Of a DNA stretch of 64,000 nucleotides, positions 24,437 through 37,000 are shown one piece after another (within the stretch, counting starts at the first letter, position 1; each line of letters starts with the position of its first letter). This stretch comes from Boswellia sacra (Eukaryota; Streptophyta; Magnoliopsida; Sapindales; Burseraceae). The notes beneath the pieces were generated by a model. That model had not been told where the DNA came from, did no database searches, and saw only the letters and a program-made list of their open reading frames with translations. A program made the position numbers and the translations under genes. The stretch spans positions 1,054,001 through 1,118,000 of the forward strand of contig SNVD02015884.1 of NCBI GenBank assembly GCA_013180625.2. Direction: 5' to 3'.

Positions 24437-24813
24437 AAATTTTTATCATGTACATGAACAGGGACAGACCAGACATAGGCAGGTCATGTTAAACATCTTT
24501 GAAATTGAGATGCATGTAATTCCACTGGTAAGTTCAAACTTTTACCTCCCACAGAGCATGAGGCTACAATACTTCGGTAATAGCTCTTAAATATATGGCA
24601 AATCTTTCATGGACAGCTAGAACCGGATGAAAAAATTGCATCAGCATCCAAGCTGCTGATTCCTATATCATTATGTTTATTAAGGGGAAGAGAAGCATGC
24701 ATTCTGGTATTCTTCCAACAATTCAGTGTTCTCAATTAATCCATCATTGCATCTGAATTTTCCATATCTATAACAAAATTAGCTTACCAACAGGCCTTGA
24801 CAGTGGTGATTAA

Positions 24814-25594
24814 TAGACCTGGCAACGGGTCGTATTAGAGCGGTTTCGTATCGTTTCGTATTCGTGTCGTGTTAAATTTTGTTAATCTAAATCTGACCCA
24901 CTAACTTATTGGGTCTAAATCTATAAACCCAAACCCGACTGTTAACTTAACGTGTTACCCGAATCCAACCCATTTAACCCGTTTTTTTATTTTCAAGTTA
25001 GACACCAATATGTGTAACATGATTTGTATAAATTCTAAACAAATAATACAACCAATAGTTTATAAATTTAAAATCTAACAAATATTTTGAATCTATCGAA
25101 ATATCCAAATTTAATATAATACGAAAATATAAACAAAATTTTGTATCCAACATCATTTAAATATCCATCTAAAGTGTATTTAAGATAAATAATTGATAAT
25201 GTCCAATTATTGAATGATTTCTGAAAATTAAATAGAATATTTTATAAGTTTCTTATTTATATTTCTCATCAAAATGTCATACTCATACACACATAAAAAA
25301 AAGATGACATAATTGTATTAGAATAATTTTAATTAGGTTAAATATAGTTATAAATTAGTATTTGTTATACTTTTTTATGTATCATAAATAAATTTACTAT
25401 ATTATCCTTAATATTAACGGGTTAAACGGGTGAAACGGTTTCTTATAGTATAAACCCAAACATGGTCCGATATCAAACGGATTTTATCGTGTTAACCCAT
25501 TAACGACCCAATCTGATAATATTATATCCAAAATACGTTTTTATCGAATGGGTTCGTGTCGTGTTAACGGGTCGTATAGAATTTGCCAGGCCTA
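24814..25594. mobile_element. hAT-type non-autonomous element (MITE-like, 781 bp)
   Basis: Terminal inverted repeats TAGACCTGGCAA / TAGGCCTGGCAA and an 8-bp target duplication (gtgattaa at 24806-24813, gtaattaa at 25595-25602, one mismatch) fit the hAT superfamily. Subterminal aacgggt / acccgtt motifs recur many times. No transposase frame is present. The uninterrupted target (ggtgatgaagaactg) is preserved in the sister pseudogene near 29070. Confidence 0.88.
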
Positions 25595-25815
25595 GTAATT
25601 AAGAACTGTGAGCTGTTGGAATCAGGTCCTGAGTTCACCATCGAAACAACACCTAAAAGAGAATTATAGATCACTTCAGTAGAGCAATGGTAGACGCTAG
25701 AAAGGAGTAACCTCCAAAATGGAGAAAAATTTAAAAGCTTCAGCTATGCAGAAGTTGTCCATGGTTCACATTTAAAGCAAAATAAAATAAAATACAAAAT
25801 TACACGTTAGATCAC

Positions 25816-27802
25816 CTGCATGTGAATGCTTAATCTTAAAATTCTCATCAGGAAAGGTACCATGGTAGATAAATTAACTGATTCACTTCCTTTTCCATCA
25901 CCACAAACCATATCTCCACCTTGAATCACAAACCCAGATATTATACGCTGAAATGGTGTTCCGTTATCGTGAAGAGGTTTCCCATTTGCCCCCTTGCCTA
26001 TTTCCCCTGCAACTGAAGAGAATATTAAGCCCTTTGACAACAAATATAGACTCCATCAGTAGATATAAAATACAAGAACCAAGTACCTGTGCATAATGCC
26101 CTGAAATTTTCTGCAAACAAAAGAACTCATGCATTAGGAAATTAAGGGGTATGCCCATAACCAAGGAGGTTACTAAATAACTTTTACCAAATTGACAACA
26201 TATTTATACATCTTCTATTCTAATTTTCATTATACCATGCCAAAATGTATCCATGATGTAAGAGGGCCCGTAAAGCACCTCCACATAGGGTGGTGCCACT
26301 TTGTATTGCTACAAATTTCTACATATAATCAAAAAATATATCAATAAACGTAGATAGCCAAGACAGATCCCGACAGAACAGGGTCACGGCAGGGGTTATC
26401 TGGATATGGTATTACCGTTAAGCAAATTCAAATGAATTGACCACTATCAAGACACACTTCTGCAATTGACATTTGAACACCTTTACTATATGCAATAAAT
26501 AATGAGCTTAAAAGGTACACATTAAGCTAAAGCCAGAAGTTATTGAGAATGCAAGTTCACACTAGTTTTTAGCTTGCTTATAAATTCTGAAGCTTGAATA
26601 TCTTCAACCATACGCATGCCAGAAAAGTAAGATAATTAACTTTCAGAGTTCCTGAAAAATCTTTAATTTCAAATGGAGGGTAGATTGCACTTAACAGATA
26701 CGTTTTGAATCTGACGCAATCCAATTGATTTAGACGAATTTAGCTTCCAACATCATGCTAAAAAGGAATTCACACAAAAGATTAGATAACATACCAACAG
26801 TTTTTGGTACAACCTGGCCATACAATCCAATAACAATTCTACCTGCAAATCCGGGAATAACTCTGGCTCTTAATAGGAAATAAGAAACAAGTGAAAAGAA
26901 AGAAACATCTAAGTACTAAATAACTGTCATAAAACATAAACTACTTTGAAGCCAAAGTACAGTTGATCAAATATCAATATGGCAACTTTACTAGTTTCTC
27001 TTTCTCTTTAATTAAAGAATAAAACTTTTTGCAATAACATCATAGTCATGCAAAACTATGGGTGAAAAAACTGTACCTAAGCATTGTTATATCAACATCC
27101 AAGTACACTCGGTGGGTAATTTCAAACACCTGTTCCACCTTCTCCTTCTCTTCCTCCTAACCATCAATTTAAAAGGAATAAATCAATACTTTGGTTGATA
27201 TAAGACAATTTCCAATGATCAAAGCGATTGAATTACGTAACTATCCATTTTACAAGTTTGTAATACTAGGAAAAAGTGTATACAGCAAATAGTCATCTGA
27301 ACTCCAAGACAAACATTTCTACCACAAGAATGGCAAGTACTTTACTCACTCCCTTCTCCAATTTATCCAAAATGACAAGCAAACGAGCGTTCTTCGATGA
27401 CAATAACTCATTGATTCAAACGGGCTCTACGCAAAACCAAATGAAGGTTAAGAACAGATCAAGCGGTAACCTTACAACAAAACCCTAAAAATGGCACAGC
27501 AAATGGAGCCAAGCTAAACTAAATTTCACTGCCAGTTCTTTCCAATGATCGCACATCGAAATAATTCACAATAGAAAACCAAGCAAAACCCATCAAACCC
27601 AATTGAGAACATTCACAACCCAGATCAAAATTCGCATCCAAAATCCACAATTAGATCCAAAAGAACGAAAACAATTAAAGTGGGATTGCACAAAACGCAC
27701 CGTTTTAGTGCGGCTAGTGAAGGCGAAAACGAGGAAGATGAGGATGACAACGAAGAGAAGAAGATATCACTGTCGAACCAAGACCGAGAGATCTCTACGC
27801 AT
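25816..27802 (-). pseudogene. Cyclophilin (peptidyl-prolyl isomerase) pseudogene, copy 1
   Basis: Exons by eye: 27701-27802, 27077-27156, 26795-26842, 26087-26110, 25816-26006. Exon 1 encodes MRRDLSVLVRQ, a stop, then YLLLFVVILIFLVFAF, a membrane anchor like that of CYP21-type Golgi cyclophilins. Later exons give RIVIGLYGQVVPKTV, ENFRALCTG and [20 protein letters not shown]. Lesions: TGA at codon 12 (27767-27769, CGA to TGA), a 5-base loss in exon 2 that puts TAG at the exon 2/3 junction, an 8-base excess in exon 5, and no terminal exons. The catalytic Arg is kept, but the preceding His is Gln. Confidence 0.87.
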
Positions 27803-28259
27803 TTTTCGTGGCGTTTGTGATCTCTATCTAAACTGAAATTTTAACAAAAATCTTTCATTTCTGGATTCTCCATCAGTTGTTGAAGCAAGCGAGGTGTCCG
27901 TGTGTGGCAGACCAAAACACAGCGCAGAAGACAAGCAGAGTGGGCGTCAGTGAGTGACTCAGTGGGCTTCTTAAATGCTTGCGGGATGTTGTATGGGTAT
28001 TATTCCCCTGAAAAGGCGCTGAAGAGTGGAGAGTTTGTGTGTGAGTGGGGAGAATATGAGATCCTCTCTTTCGTCATTTTATTTAATTTTTTAATCAGAT
28101 GATTAGAGGCTTAAACATGGTTTATTAGAGAGTGGTTAAAGAAGAAATGTTACAGTACTTCTACGGTGTATCGTGGAAATATTGTTTTCTATCATCACAA
28201 CCGTATCAAGTGGGAAACAGATAAATGATTGTCTTGAAGTGAAATTTTCGACAATAATG

Positions 28260-30603
28260 ACTTTTTTTCTTGGTTTGCCACTGTAGGTCCCAGCTCGACC
28301 TTCAATTGCTATACACTATCCATGCCTTGAATTACCTTGCCAAATACAACATGCTTCGCATCCAACCTGGATATCACGCATAAAATATATAAAACATCTG
28401 AGATTTATCATGGGCCTAATACAGGGACTGACATACACCCAACCTTGTACCCTCAAGTTTTCTTACAAAAACCCTAGAGCTTAACGTGGCGCTAAAGTTC
28501 AGTTAGGCAAAACCAATTACAAAATACAACTAAGATTTTTGGCAATGTTAGCTAATAATCCTATATATTTATCTAGTTGAGTCCTCTTATTAACAACTTA
28601 AATTTCAAAATCATAAGAGGCCGAAGAAAAATAAACAAAGGTGCCAACGGAAACAACCTCCGATAATTAATGAATGAAAAACACAGGTTACTTGTATATT
28701 TTTATCATGTAGATCGACAAGGCAAGACCAAACAGAGGTACGTCATGTTAACCATCTTTGAAATTAAGATGCATATAATTCTACCAATAAGTTCAAACTT
28801 TTACCTCCCACAGAGCATAAGACTACAATACTTTGATAATAGCTCTTAAACATATGGCAAATCTTTCATGGACAGCTAAGACGAGATGAAAAAAACTGCA
28901 TTAGCAGCCAAGCTGCTGATTCCTATATCATTATGTTTATTAAGGGGAAGAGAAGCATGCATTCTGATATTCTCCCAACAAATTTGGTTTAGTCAATTAA
29001 TCCATCACTGCATCTGAATTTTCCATATCTTTACCAAAAATCAGCGTACCAACTGGCCTTGACAGGGGTGATGAAGAACTGTGAGCCGTTGGAATCATTT
29101 CCTGAATTCACCCTGGAAACAACACCTAAAAGAGAATTATAGATCACTTAAGTGGAGCAATGGTAGAAGCTAGAAAGGAGTAACCTCCAATATGAAGAAA
29201 AATTTAAAAGCTTTATGTATGCAAAAGTTCTCCATGGTTCACAAAGCAAATAAAATAGAATAAGAAGCTATATGTTAGATCGCCTGGATGTGAATGCTTA
29301 ATCTTAAAATTCTCATCAGGAAAGGTGCCACCATAGATAGACGCACTTCCTTTTCCATCACCACGAACTACATCTCCACCTTGAATCACAAACCCAGATA
29401 TAATACAATGAAATTGTGTTCCCTTATAGTGGAGAGGTTTTCCATTTGCCCCCTTGCCTTTTTCCCCTGCAATTGAAGAGAATATTAAGCCCATTAAGAA
29501 TAAAAATAGACTCCATCAGTAGATATAAAATAGAAGAACCAAGTACCTGTGCATAATGCCCTGAAATTTTCTGCGAACAAAAGAACTCATCTGTTAGGAA
29601 ATTAGGGGGTATGCGCATAACCAAGGTGGTTCCTAAATAACTTTTATCGAATTGACATCATATTTACAGATCCTTTGTTCTGATTTTCATTATACCATTC
29701 CAAAATGTATTCATAAAGGAAGAGGGCCTATAAAACACCTCCACATAGGCTAATACCACTTTGCATTGCTGCAAATTTCTACATATAATCAAAAGATATA
29801 TCAATAAATGTAGATAGCGAAGACAGATCCTGAAAAAGCAGGGTCATGGCAGGGTTTTTTTGGATAGGGTGGGTATTACCGTTAAGCAAATTCACTTGAA
29901 CTGGCCACTCCCAAGACACTTCTGCAATTGATACTTCAAAACCTTTACTATATGCAACAAATAATGACTTTAAAAGGTACACATTAAGCTAAAGCCAAAA
30001 CTCATGAAGCAAGCAAGTTCACACTAGTTGTTAGCTTGCTTATAAATTCAGAAGCTTGAATTTCTTCAAGCATACACATGCCAGAAAAGTAAGACAATTG
30101 ACTTTCAGGGTTCCTGAAAAATCTTTGAATTTCCAATGGAGGGTATCTTGTGCTTAACAAACACATTTTGCAATCTGAGGCAATACAACTAATTTAGACA
30201 AATTTAGCTTCCAAGATCGTGCTAAACAAGTATTGACATAAAAGATTTGATAACATACCAACAGTTTTTGGTACAACCTGGCCATACAATCCAATAACAA
30301 TTCTACCTGCAAATCCGGGAATAAATCTGGTAATAAGAAATAAGGAACATCTTAGTACTAAATAACTATCATACAACAGAATCTACTTTGAAGTTAAAGC
30401 ACAGTTGATCCATATCAATGCGGCAACTTTACTAGGTTCTCTTTCTCTTTAATTAAAGAATAAATTTTTTTTGGCAATAATGTCATTGTCATGCAAAACT
30501 ACAGGTGAGAAAGCCATAACTAAGCGTTGTTCATCAATATCAACATCCAAGTATACTCTGTAGTAATATCAAACACCTGTTCTACCTTCTCCTTCTCTTC
30601 CTC
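28260..30603 (-). pseudogene. Cyclophilin pseudogene, copy 2
   Basis: Exons 30520-30603, 30259-30306, 29547-29570 and 29284-29466, plus a terminal-exon remnant at about 28260-28369 (DAKHVVFGKVIQGMDSV, then a frame break). Exon 1 with its membrane anchor is missing. A 1-base deletion breaks exon 2, whose donor is TT instead of GT. In exon 5, FHRII has become FHCII, losing the active-site arginine (Arg55 of human cyclophilin A), and its donor is GC. The exon carrying the MANTGP / SQFFITT region is not found. Exon 5 otherwise keeps [14 protein letters not shown], so this copy preserves what copy 1 lost there. Confidence 0.85.
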
Positions 30604-30975
30604 CTAAGCATCAATTTAAAAGGAATAAATCAATACTTTGGTTGATATAAGAAAAACTTTCCAATGATCAAGGTATTGAATTACCTAAATATTCATTTTA
30701 CAAGTTGTAATACCAGAAAAAAAATGTATAGAGCAAACAGTCATCAAAACTCCAGCACAAACATTTCTACCACAAGAATGGCTAGTACTTTACTCATTCC
30801 CCCTTCCAATTTATCCAAAACGACAAGCAAACAAGCGTTCTTCCATGACAATAACTCATTGATTCAAACAGGTTCTACGCAAAACCAAATTAAGGTTAAG
30901 AACAGATCAAGCGGTAACCTCACAACAAAACCCTAACAATGGCACAGCAAGCTGATCCTAGCTAAACTAAATTTC

Positions 30976-32630
30976 ATTTTCTCATATTATTATATATATG
31001 TATAACACTTTTATATTCACATTTTTTTTTCATCTAAATCCTATTTGTTATAGATATACCCTTTTTTTCTTCATATTTATCTTCTAAAACAACTATTTAC
31101 CTCCTCATAACAAAACATACTATTGTATTAAAAAGATTTCTTGTAAAATTATATCATATATTTTGAGAGGCTACTTCCATATAGAGTCAAAGATGAAGAT
31201 GTTTTAATCATATTGGAGAATCTTCATCCCCGTCCCTCCCTAAAAAAATAAAATGGCAGATAGAGATGGAGACTTTGATTTTGTCCGAATACGAGAGAAC
31301 AGAGATAGAGATGACAATTCCAAGACCATCATGAATTAATTTGATATATGTGGTTAGCTTTGAGGGTGTATTGTATATTTAGGTTCGGATCAAATTTTAT
31401 TATTATGAAACTTTAGTACACTTGCCAAAATTAAGTCCAATTACAAAGCAGCCAGAAAATTTAGAAGCCAGAGCTACTCTGCCTCACTTAATCAATTGAT
31501 GGTCGTTTCCAAGGAGTTCTCATGGAGTATCATACATGGGATTGCTATCTGTGCCTGCAATTTCATAGAGCAGTTTTTTATAATTATAATGAAATATAAG
31601 GTTCTGTTCATATTCATTCATTGGAAACTTTGATGATATTAAATGATTTATTAAACAAACAAACCCACTAAACATGTGTATAATAAAATAAAATTTGTCA
31701 TTTTAGTGGTAGAAGGGAAAGTTTAAAGTCCCTTTTTTTATTTTCTATATTTCACTAATATGTCACTTAGCATACAAAGTTTGAATCGATTTGATTTAAG
31801 TTGTAAATTTTTATTTTTTTAATTGATGTGAGGTGAAACAATATTGAAAGCATATGGATCAAACATATAGATCAGAAAGCATAGAATAGATAACCAATTA
31901 AATGATATGTATACATCACAAAGTGCACCATAAGTAAAAAAATTGAAAACAGATGATTCATTTTTTTTTTGTTTTTGGTGGAATGAAATTTAAGATAACA
32001 TGAGTTTTTTAATGCTGTGATGGAAGGGAAAGAAGCAAGTAAAATCAGATCTTTGTATAGTGGCACACTTATTCTGTAATTTGAACTTTCTGAACTCTAC
32101 CGGTGTAGTTCTCCTTTCTCTTCCTCGCAGCAGAGTTGAAACTTTTACCAGATTTTCCTTTTGACTCCTCTTCCTCGTCAAACTAGAACTTGGGAATAAG
32201 CTTTCAATATCATAAGATTCCCCATCTTCCCCCTATAACTCCTCCTCTTCAGATTCCTCTTCGTCCTTCATAACAAGGCTTGAGCACCAAATCATCAGCA
32301 TATGCGCAACCCCGAAACAGCTAAAACAAAGGCATGAGCTTCAATAATTGTCCATGTATATTATAAGTAACAATTACTAGAAACCATTGTCGACTCGTTG
32401 ATACAAACAATTCCCAAGCAAAATTGTCTTAATTTTATTACTAAACTAGGGCAAATATGACTTAACAACTCTAGTTATAACTTCACAAATAAATCTTAAT
32501 GGCCATAAAATTCCAAATGATAAGTTTATCATAGAAAAACCTTTGGCATCAAAGATGCTTTTTACGACAAATGTATATCACCCCTCAAAAGACCAAGCAA
32601 TTATGTAAAAATATAATCTTCTATTTAATG
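30976..32630. other. Intergenic, possible acidic-tail gene fragment
   Basis: 30976-32080 is AT-rich with nothing recognised. On the minus strand about 32070-32290 reads an acidic tract (MKDEEESEEEEL) and KRKENYTGRVQKVQITE in different frames, as if the C-terminal exons of a nuclear protein had decayed. The family is not recognised. Confidence 0.35.
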
Positions 32631-32639
32631 TCTAATCCA

Positions 32640-33190
32640 TCATAACTTATTTTGAGTACATTCAAAAGATTACAATAAAATTTCTACAAATTGCCCGTTT
32701 ACTTCTCCCGATCCTTGTTTTATCTTGTCAAATGGACAAGAACCCAGGAAGGCCATTTGCAAATTTTGCTACTATGTTTGATAGCTTGATGTGATTTTCA
32801 ACGAGACTGGTTTGCCTAAAGACATACCTAAAAAAAGTTGAAGTTCCGTAGATGCTATATATATTATTAGCTACGTCCACCGACAATTTCTAGCACTTAT
32901 TTACTCCGTATTAAGGTCTGACTTCTTGAGCCCAGAGAGTTAAAATCTCCGATTAATTTTTCATGTTTGTGTTTCTTTCGGATCCACATGTCATGAAAAA
33001 TAAAAAGAGCTTTCGTAAGTTTATCATTCAATATGTTGAAAAGAAATTCATTTTGCAAGTGAGTTAAACTATTTTTATCTGGTTGTTGCCAAATATTTTG
33101 AAAGAATGAAGAACCTTCGAATCTACTAAAAGTTTTGTCAAATAAAACATGAGCCCTTGTCTATACTGCCAATTCCCCAAATTCCTACAA
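32640..33190 (-). pseudogene. Ancient TNL NB-ARC exon relic
   Basis: Broken minus-strand similarity to TNL exon 2 in collinear order: the P-loop lead (ccccaaattcctacaat, reading IVGIWGI) near 33175, the LIGDFNSLGS-like region near 32930, and the SYDGLD-like region near 32645. Frames change repeatedly and motifs are incomplete. This is much older than the other copies. Confidence 0.65.
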
Positions 33191-33339
33191 TACAAAATCA
33201 ATCTAACAAATGCTCATTTGAGATTCAATTATTTGGATGGCAAACTCTATATATATTTTCATTGTGTCTTTTTTTTATTTACCTACTAATTAACTGATAA
33301 TCTTTATATTTCCTTTATTTGATAGGCTTGAATACCCAT

Positions 33340-33560
33340 TGATGGGGAAAATAACCACTAAGAACCATAGGAAAGGAGAAAAAAATTTAGAAAAGGGGAG
33401 AAAATTCCAATAGAAATATAGGAGAAGGGAGGGAAGAAAATAGATAGAAAGAGAGGGAGAAAGTGATAAATAGATGGATAAAGGAAGGGGTGAAGTATTA
33501 GAAGAACAAAAATGTTTGAAATAATTGAAAGGGGAAGAAAGAATTGAAGGGGAAGGAACA
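33340..33560. other. Purine-rich tract
   Basis: Long G+A-biased stretch on the plus strand (ggagaagggagggaagaaaa). No gene, just downstream of the TNL-3 duplication boundary. Confidence 0.6.
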
Positions 33561-34043
33561 TATGATATGTCAATTTTTAATAATTTTTAATCCATGACTA
33601 AACATAATAATGATCAAATGTGCTATTTGTATTGGCCAAAAATCTAATAAAAATAGGATAAGGTTTTTAACTAAAACATAAATATTATTTACTTGAATTC
33701 TAAACTAATTGAAAATCTAATGAAATTAGAAAATCAATCCCTATTTAAAACTTTAATAGAAAATATAATCTCTAAAAATCTCTTAAATATCCTTACTCAT
33801 TGTACATCACTTTTTTCCTTCATATTTTTTTTCTCTACTCATTCAAATTTAATGCATCTACAGTTTTTTCCAATTTATAAAGCTTAAATATTGTAAATAG
33901 GGATTCATATTTAAGTCGCACATATATGAAGAAAGTCTGTTATAATAGCTTCTATTAGAAAACTGGACAAATAAATGATATCCAAATGAGAGATAAACAT
34001 ACTATTTATTGACAATTACAAATAATAAGATTAGTAAAATAAA

Positions 34044-37000
34044 TTAATAAAAAAAGACCAACTTAGTTACCTCGTACCACCTAGCACTGGAGTATGGTGG
34101 ATGCCGAGAGCCATGCACAAAATGAACCCCACACCTTTTAATCTTCACGTTTTTAAAATCGAAGCTGATATACAAAGAAGTATTATTCTTTTTTGTGTAA
34201 TCCGCGTTATCTTTTGAGCCACCAATATTCTTCTTTGGTATATAAACGAAGTCCATGTACACATAACTTAAGCTATCATCATAGACATTCTCACCCCAAC
34301 GACGATAAAACGTACAAGACATGGTGCATATATCAACTTCAGTCTTGTTAACTCTGACTGTGTTATCATATGAAAACCAAGAAAATGAAATATCTTTGAC
34401 TTCCACAACAACACACATATTAAAACCAAGAACGCTTTCACTAGTCAAATGTTGTTCAATATTTTGACGCAAGCGAGATCTCTCATCCTTAAAGTCAAAC
34501 CACTCTGGAATTTCATTTCCAGGGTAACAGACATTCTTAAAAATTTTTCGACCAGATTCCAACATCAATAGATATCATCCGTCACTAGTAACATAATTTT
34601 AATATTAGATATATTAAAAAAATTAATAAAATAAAAGAACTAAGTCATGTAAAAGGAAAGAGGGGTGGAAGAGAGACCTTGTGAAGACTTTTTGATAAAT
34701 TGACGTTAAAACAGTTGTCAAGATTTATTCTTTGTGGCCTCATCATATGCGATCCTTGCAATGGTAACTCTGAATCTAATATTGATTCCAATGATAAGCA
34801 ATGACTTGCATCCACTTCTATGCCTCTTGGAAGCTGTGGCAAAGAAATAAGCCTCTCACACTTGCTTACGTCCAAAAAACGCAAATTAGAAAGGTCCTTG
34901 AAGCTCCCGAAATTATTTCCAAATGAATTTAATTGTCGTCGAAAGTTAGCCAATCCGTTACCCCTACCTCTGGGCGTCTTCAAAGCTTGCAAATTTCCCT
35001 TGTCCTCAAGTAATCTTTCAAGTTTCCCGCAACCATGTAGAGAGAGATATTCAAGATTTTTGCACTTACAAATGCTGCTTGAGAGACTCTCAAGCTTCGA
35101 ACAAAATGAAAGATCCAAGCTAACTAGTTTTGATTGATCTTCAATGAAGGGTAATTCTTTTATTGCAGTTGCCCTTAAATTTAATACTTCCAATTTTTTT
35201 GAGATCCTTGGAGCCACCTTGAGGTTTAGACAACCATTGAGGTTAATGGATTCTGATGGAATGTTGCCCAGAAGAATCTCAAGGCTTTTACAATAGCTTA
35301 GATTCAACTCTTGAAGATGTAAGGCTTTGGACAAATCTGGAATCTCCTTTAGGTGTAGAGAGTAAGAAAGATCAATATGTTTCATTTTTACAAGCTCCTA
35401 TGAGAAAGAAAACAAACATTAACATCTCTAATAGTTATAATTTGCAACATAAAGATTGTCAAATAAGTATCAAGATATATTTACTTGGACTCCATTCCAA
35501 AGTAGTTCAACAGTGCTGCGGGGCATATGAAGCCAACCAAGATTCTTCGCTTGAAAATTTGATGGCAATGACTCAAATGGGTAGTATTCCCAACTAAAGA
35601 CCTTTGCGGAAAAAGATTCAAGTTCTTTAAAACCATGCAACTTACTTTGATAGTTTCGCCCGAAATAATGATGTAACATTCCATGTACTATAAAGAACCT
35701 TAGCTTATGCATTTTCGAAAAACAGTGAGGATCTAAATTTATAACGTCCATTTTAGATTCATCCAAGCATATGCCTTGAATTTCTTCTCCCCCCTAAAAT
35801 TAACAACAGATAATAAGTTAGCATCAAAACATTTAAAAGCTTAAATTAATAAAGTTTAAAATTAAAATACTCTAAAAAAGATGTTTATTTATTTATATAT
35901 TTTTCTTTAAATCCTATTTCTTTTCATAATATTTAAATATGAAACACCTAGCAGATCTAGATGACCTCTCTTTTCTCCAAAGTTAATGCACAATCCCATT
36001 TTAACAATATCCAATAACGTGCAACATTTGATTAACTAGCTGTGCAGGGTCAATCAAATTTTTAGCCTATTAGGTCAAATTCATTGACTATGGCTTTCTA
36101 AAATTAATAAAACTATCAATTAAACTTTTAATTAATATATTGCTAGTTAAAAACTAATTTTAAACTATACAATTCAATACTCTAAATAAGAATATCAAGA
36201 CGACAAAAATAAATAAATACTAAAAATTCAAATAAGCTAATTGGAACAATTTACAATTTATTTACCCTCACTGGATTTAGAAAATTCTGTAAATTTTCCT
36301 CAAGGTTGAATTTAACTCAACAAACCTCTTTAATTTTTTTTAAAATAATAATAATTTAAATTTCCAATCCTTTATGAGCCACTATCCTTGATATGTTGTC
36401 ACTTGTCAACTAATATCATAATATATTTTTAATTTGCAAATGTCCCATGTTGTTTGTACTTAGAGATTTCATTTTGTTGAACATTTAAATTTCAATAACC
36501 TAACCCTCTAACTCTTTATAAAATATATCCAAGTACTTATAATTCAAAAATATTTTCCAAAGAATAAACTATATATCAATTATTAAATATTAATTAAACC
36601 ATATAAATAAATTTGAACTATTTTGACTATTTTAAGTACTTTTTGAAAAGCATAATTATTTTTCTTTTGTACTCTTTAAGTATCCAATTTTTCAATATAA
36701 GAAAATATATAAACATGTGTACATAGGGGTCAGGCTATTGTAACTTAATTTGTTTGACATAAATTCAAACACTCTGTCATAGTCTTTGATTTGCTAAAAT
36801 CCAAGGGTGGAAAACAGATGTCCCAATTATCCTGGAGAACAATTGATTACGCATCTTCCAAAAAGCAAGAGGATCTAATTTCATGTCATTTTTTTTAGAT
36901 ATATCCAAACATATCCTTTGTATTTCTTTTTTCCCCTAAACTTAACAAAAGACATTAAGTTAGCAACAAACATTTTAAAGCTTAAATTAACTATTAATAG

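Larger units (their letters stand above)
24437..30975. repeat. Tandem duplication containing the two cyclophilin pseudogenes
   Basis: 24437-27510 (without the MITE) aligns along its length with about 28700-30975 in the same orientation. The right breakpoint of copy 2 follows gctaaactaaatttca. Divergence is moderate with many small indels. Confidence 0.85.

Noticed and set aside
27276..27836. Plus-strand open frames near the cyclophilin pseudogene
   Set aside because: They lie antisense to intron 1 and exon 1 of the cyclophilin pseudogene; the similar frame at 30664-30936 only reflects the duplication.
33358..33573. 71-aa frame rich in F, L, P, S
   Set aside because: By-product of the purine-rich tract read on the minus strand.
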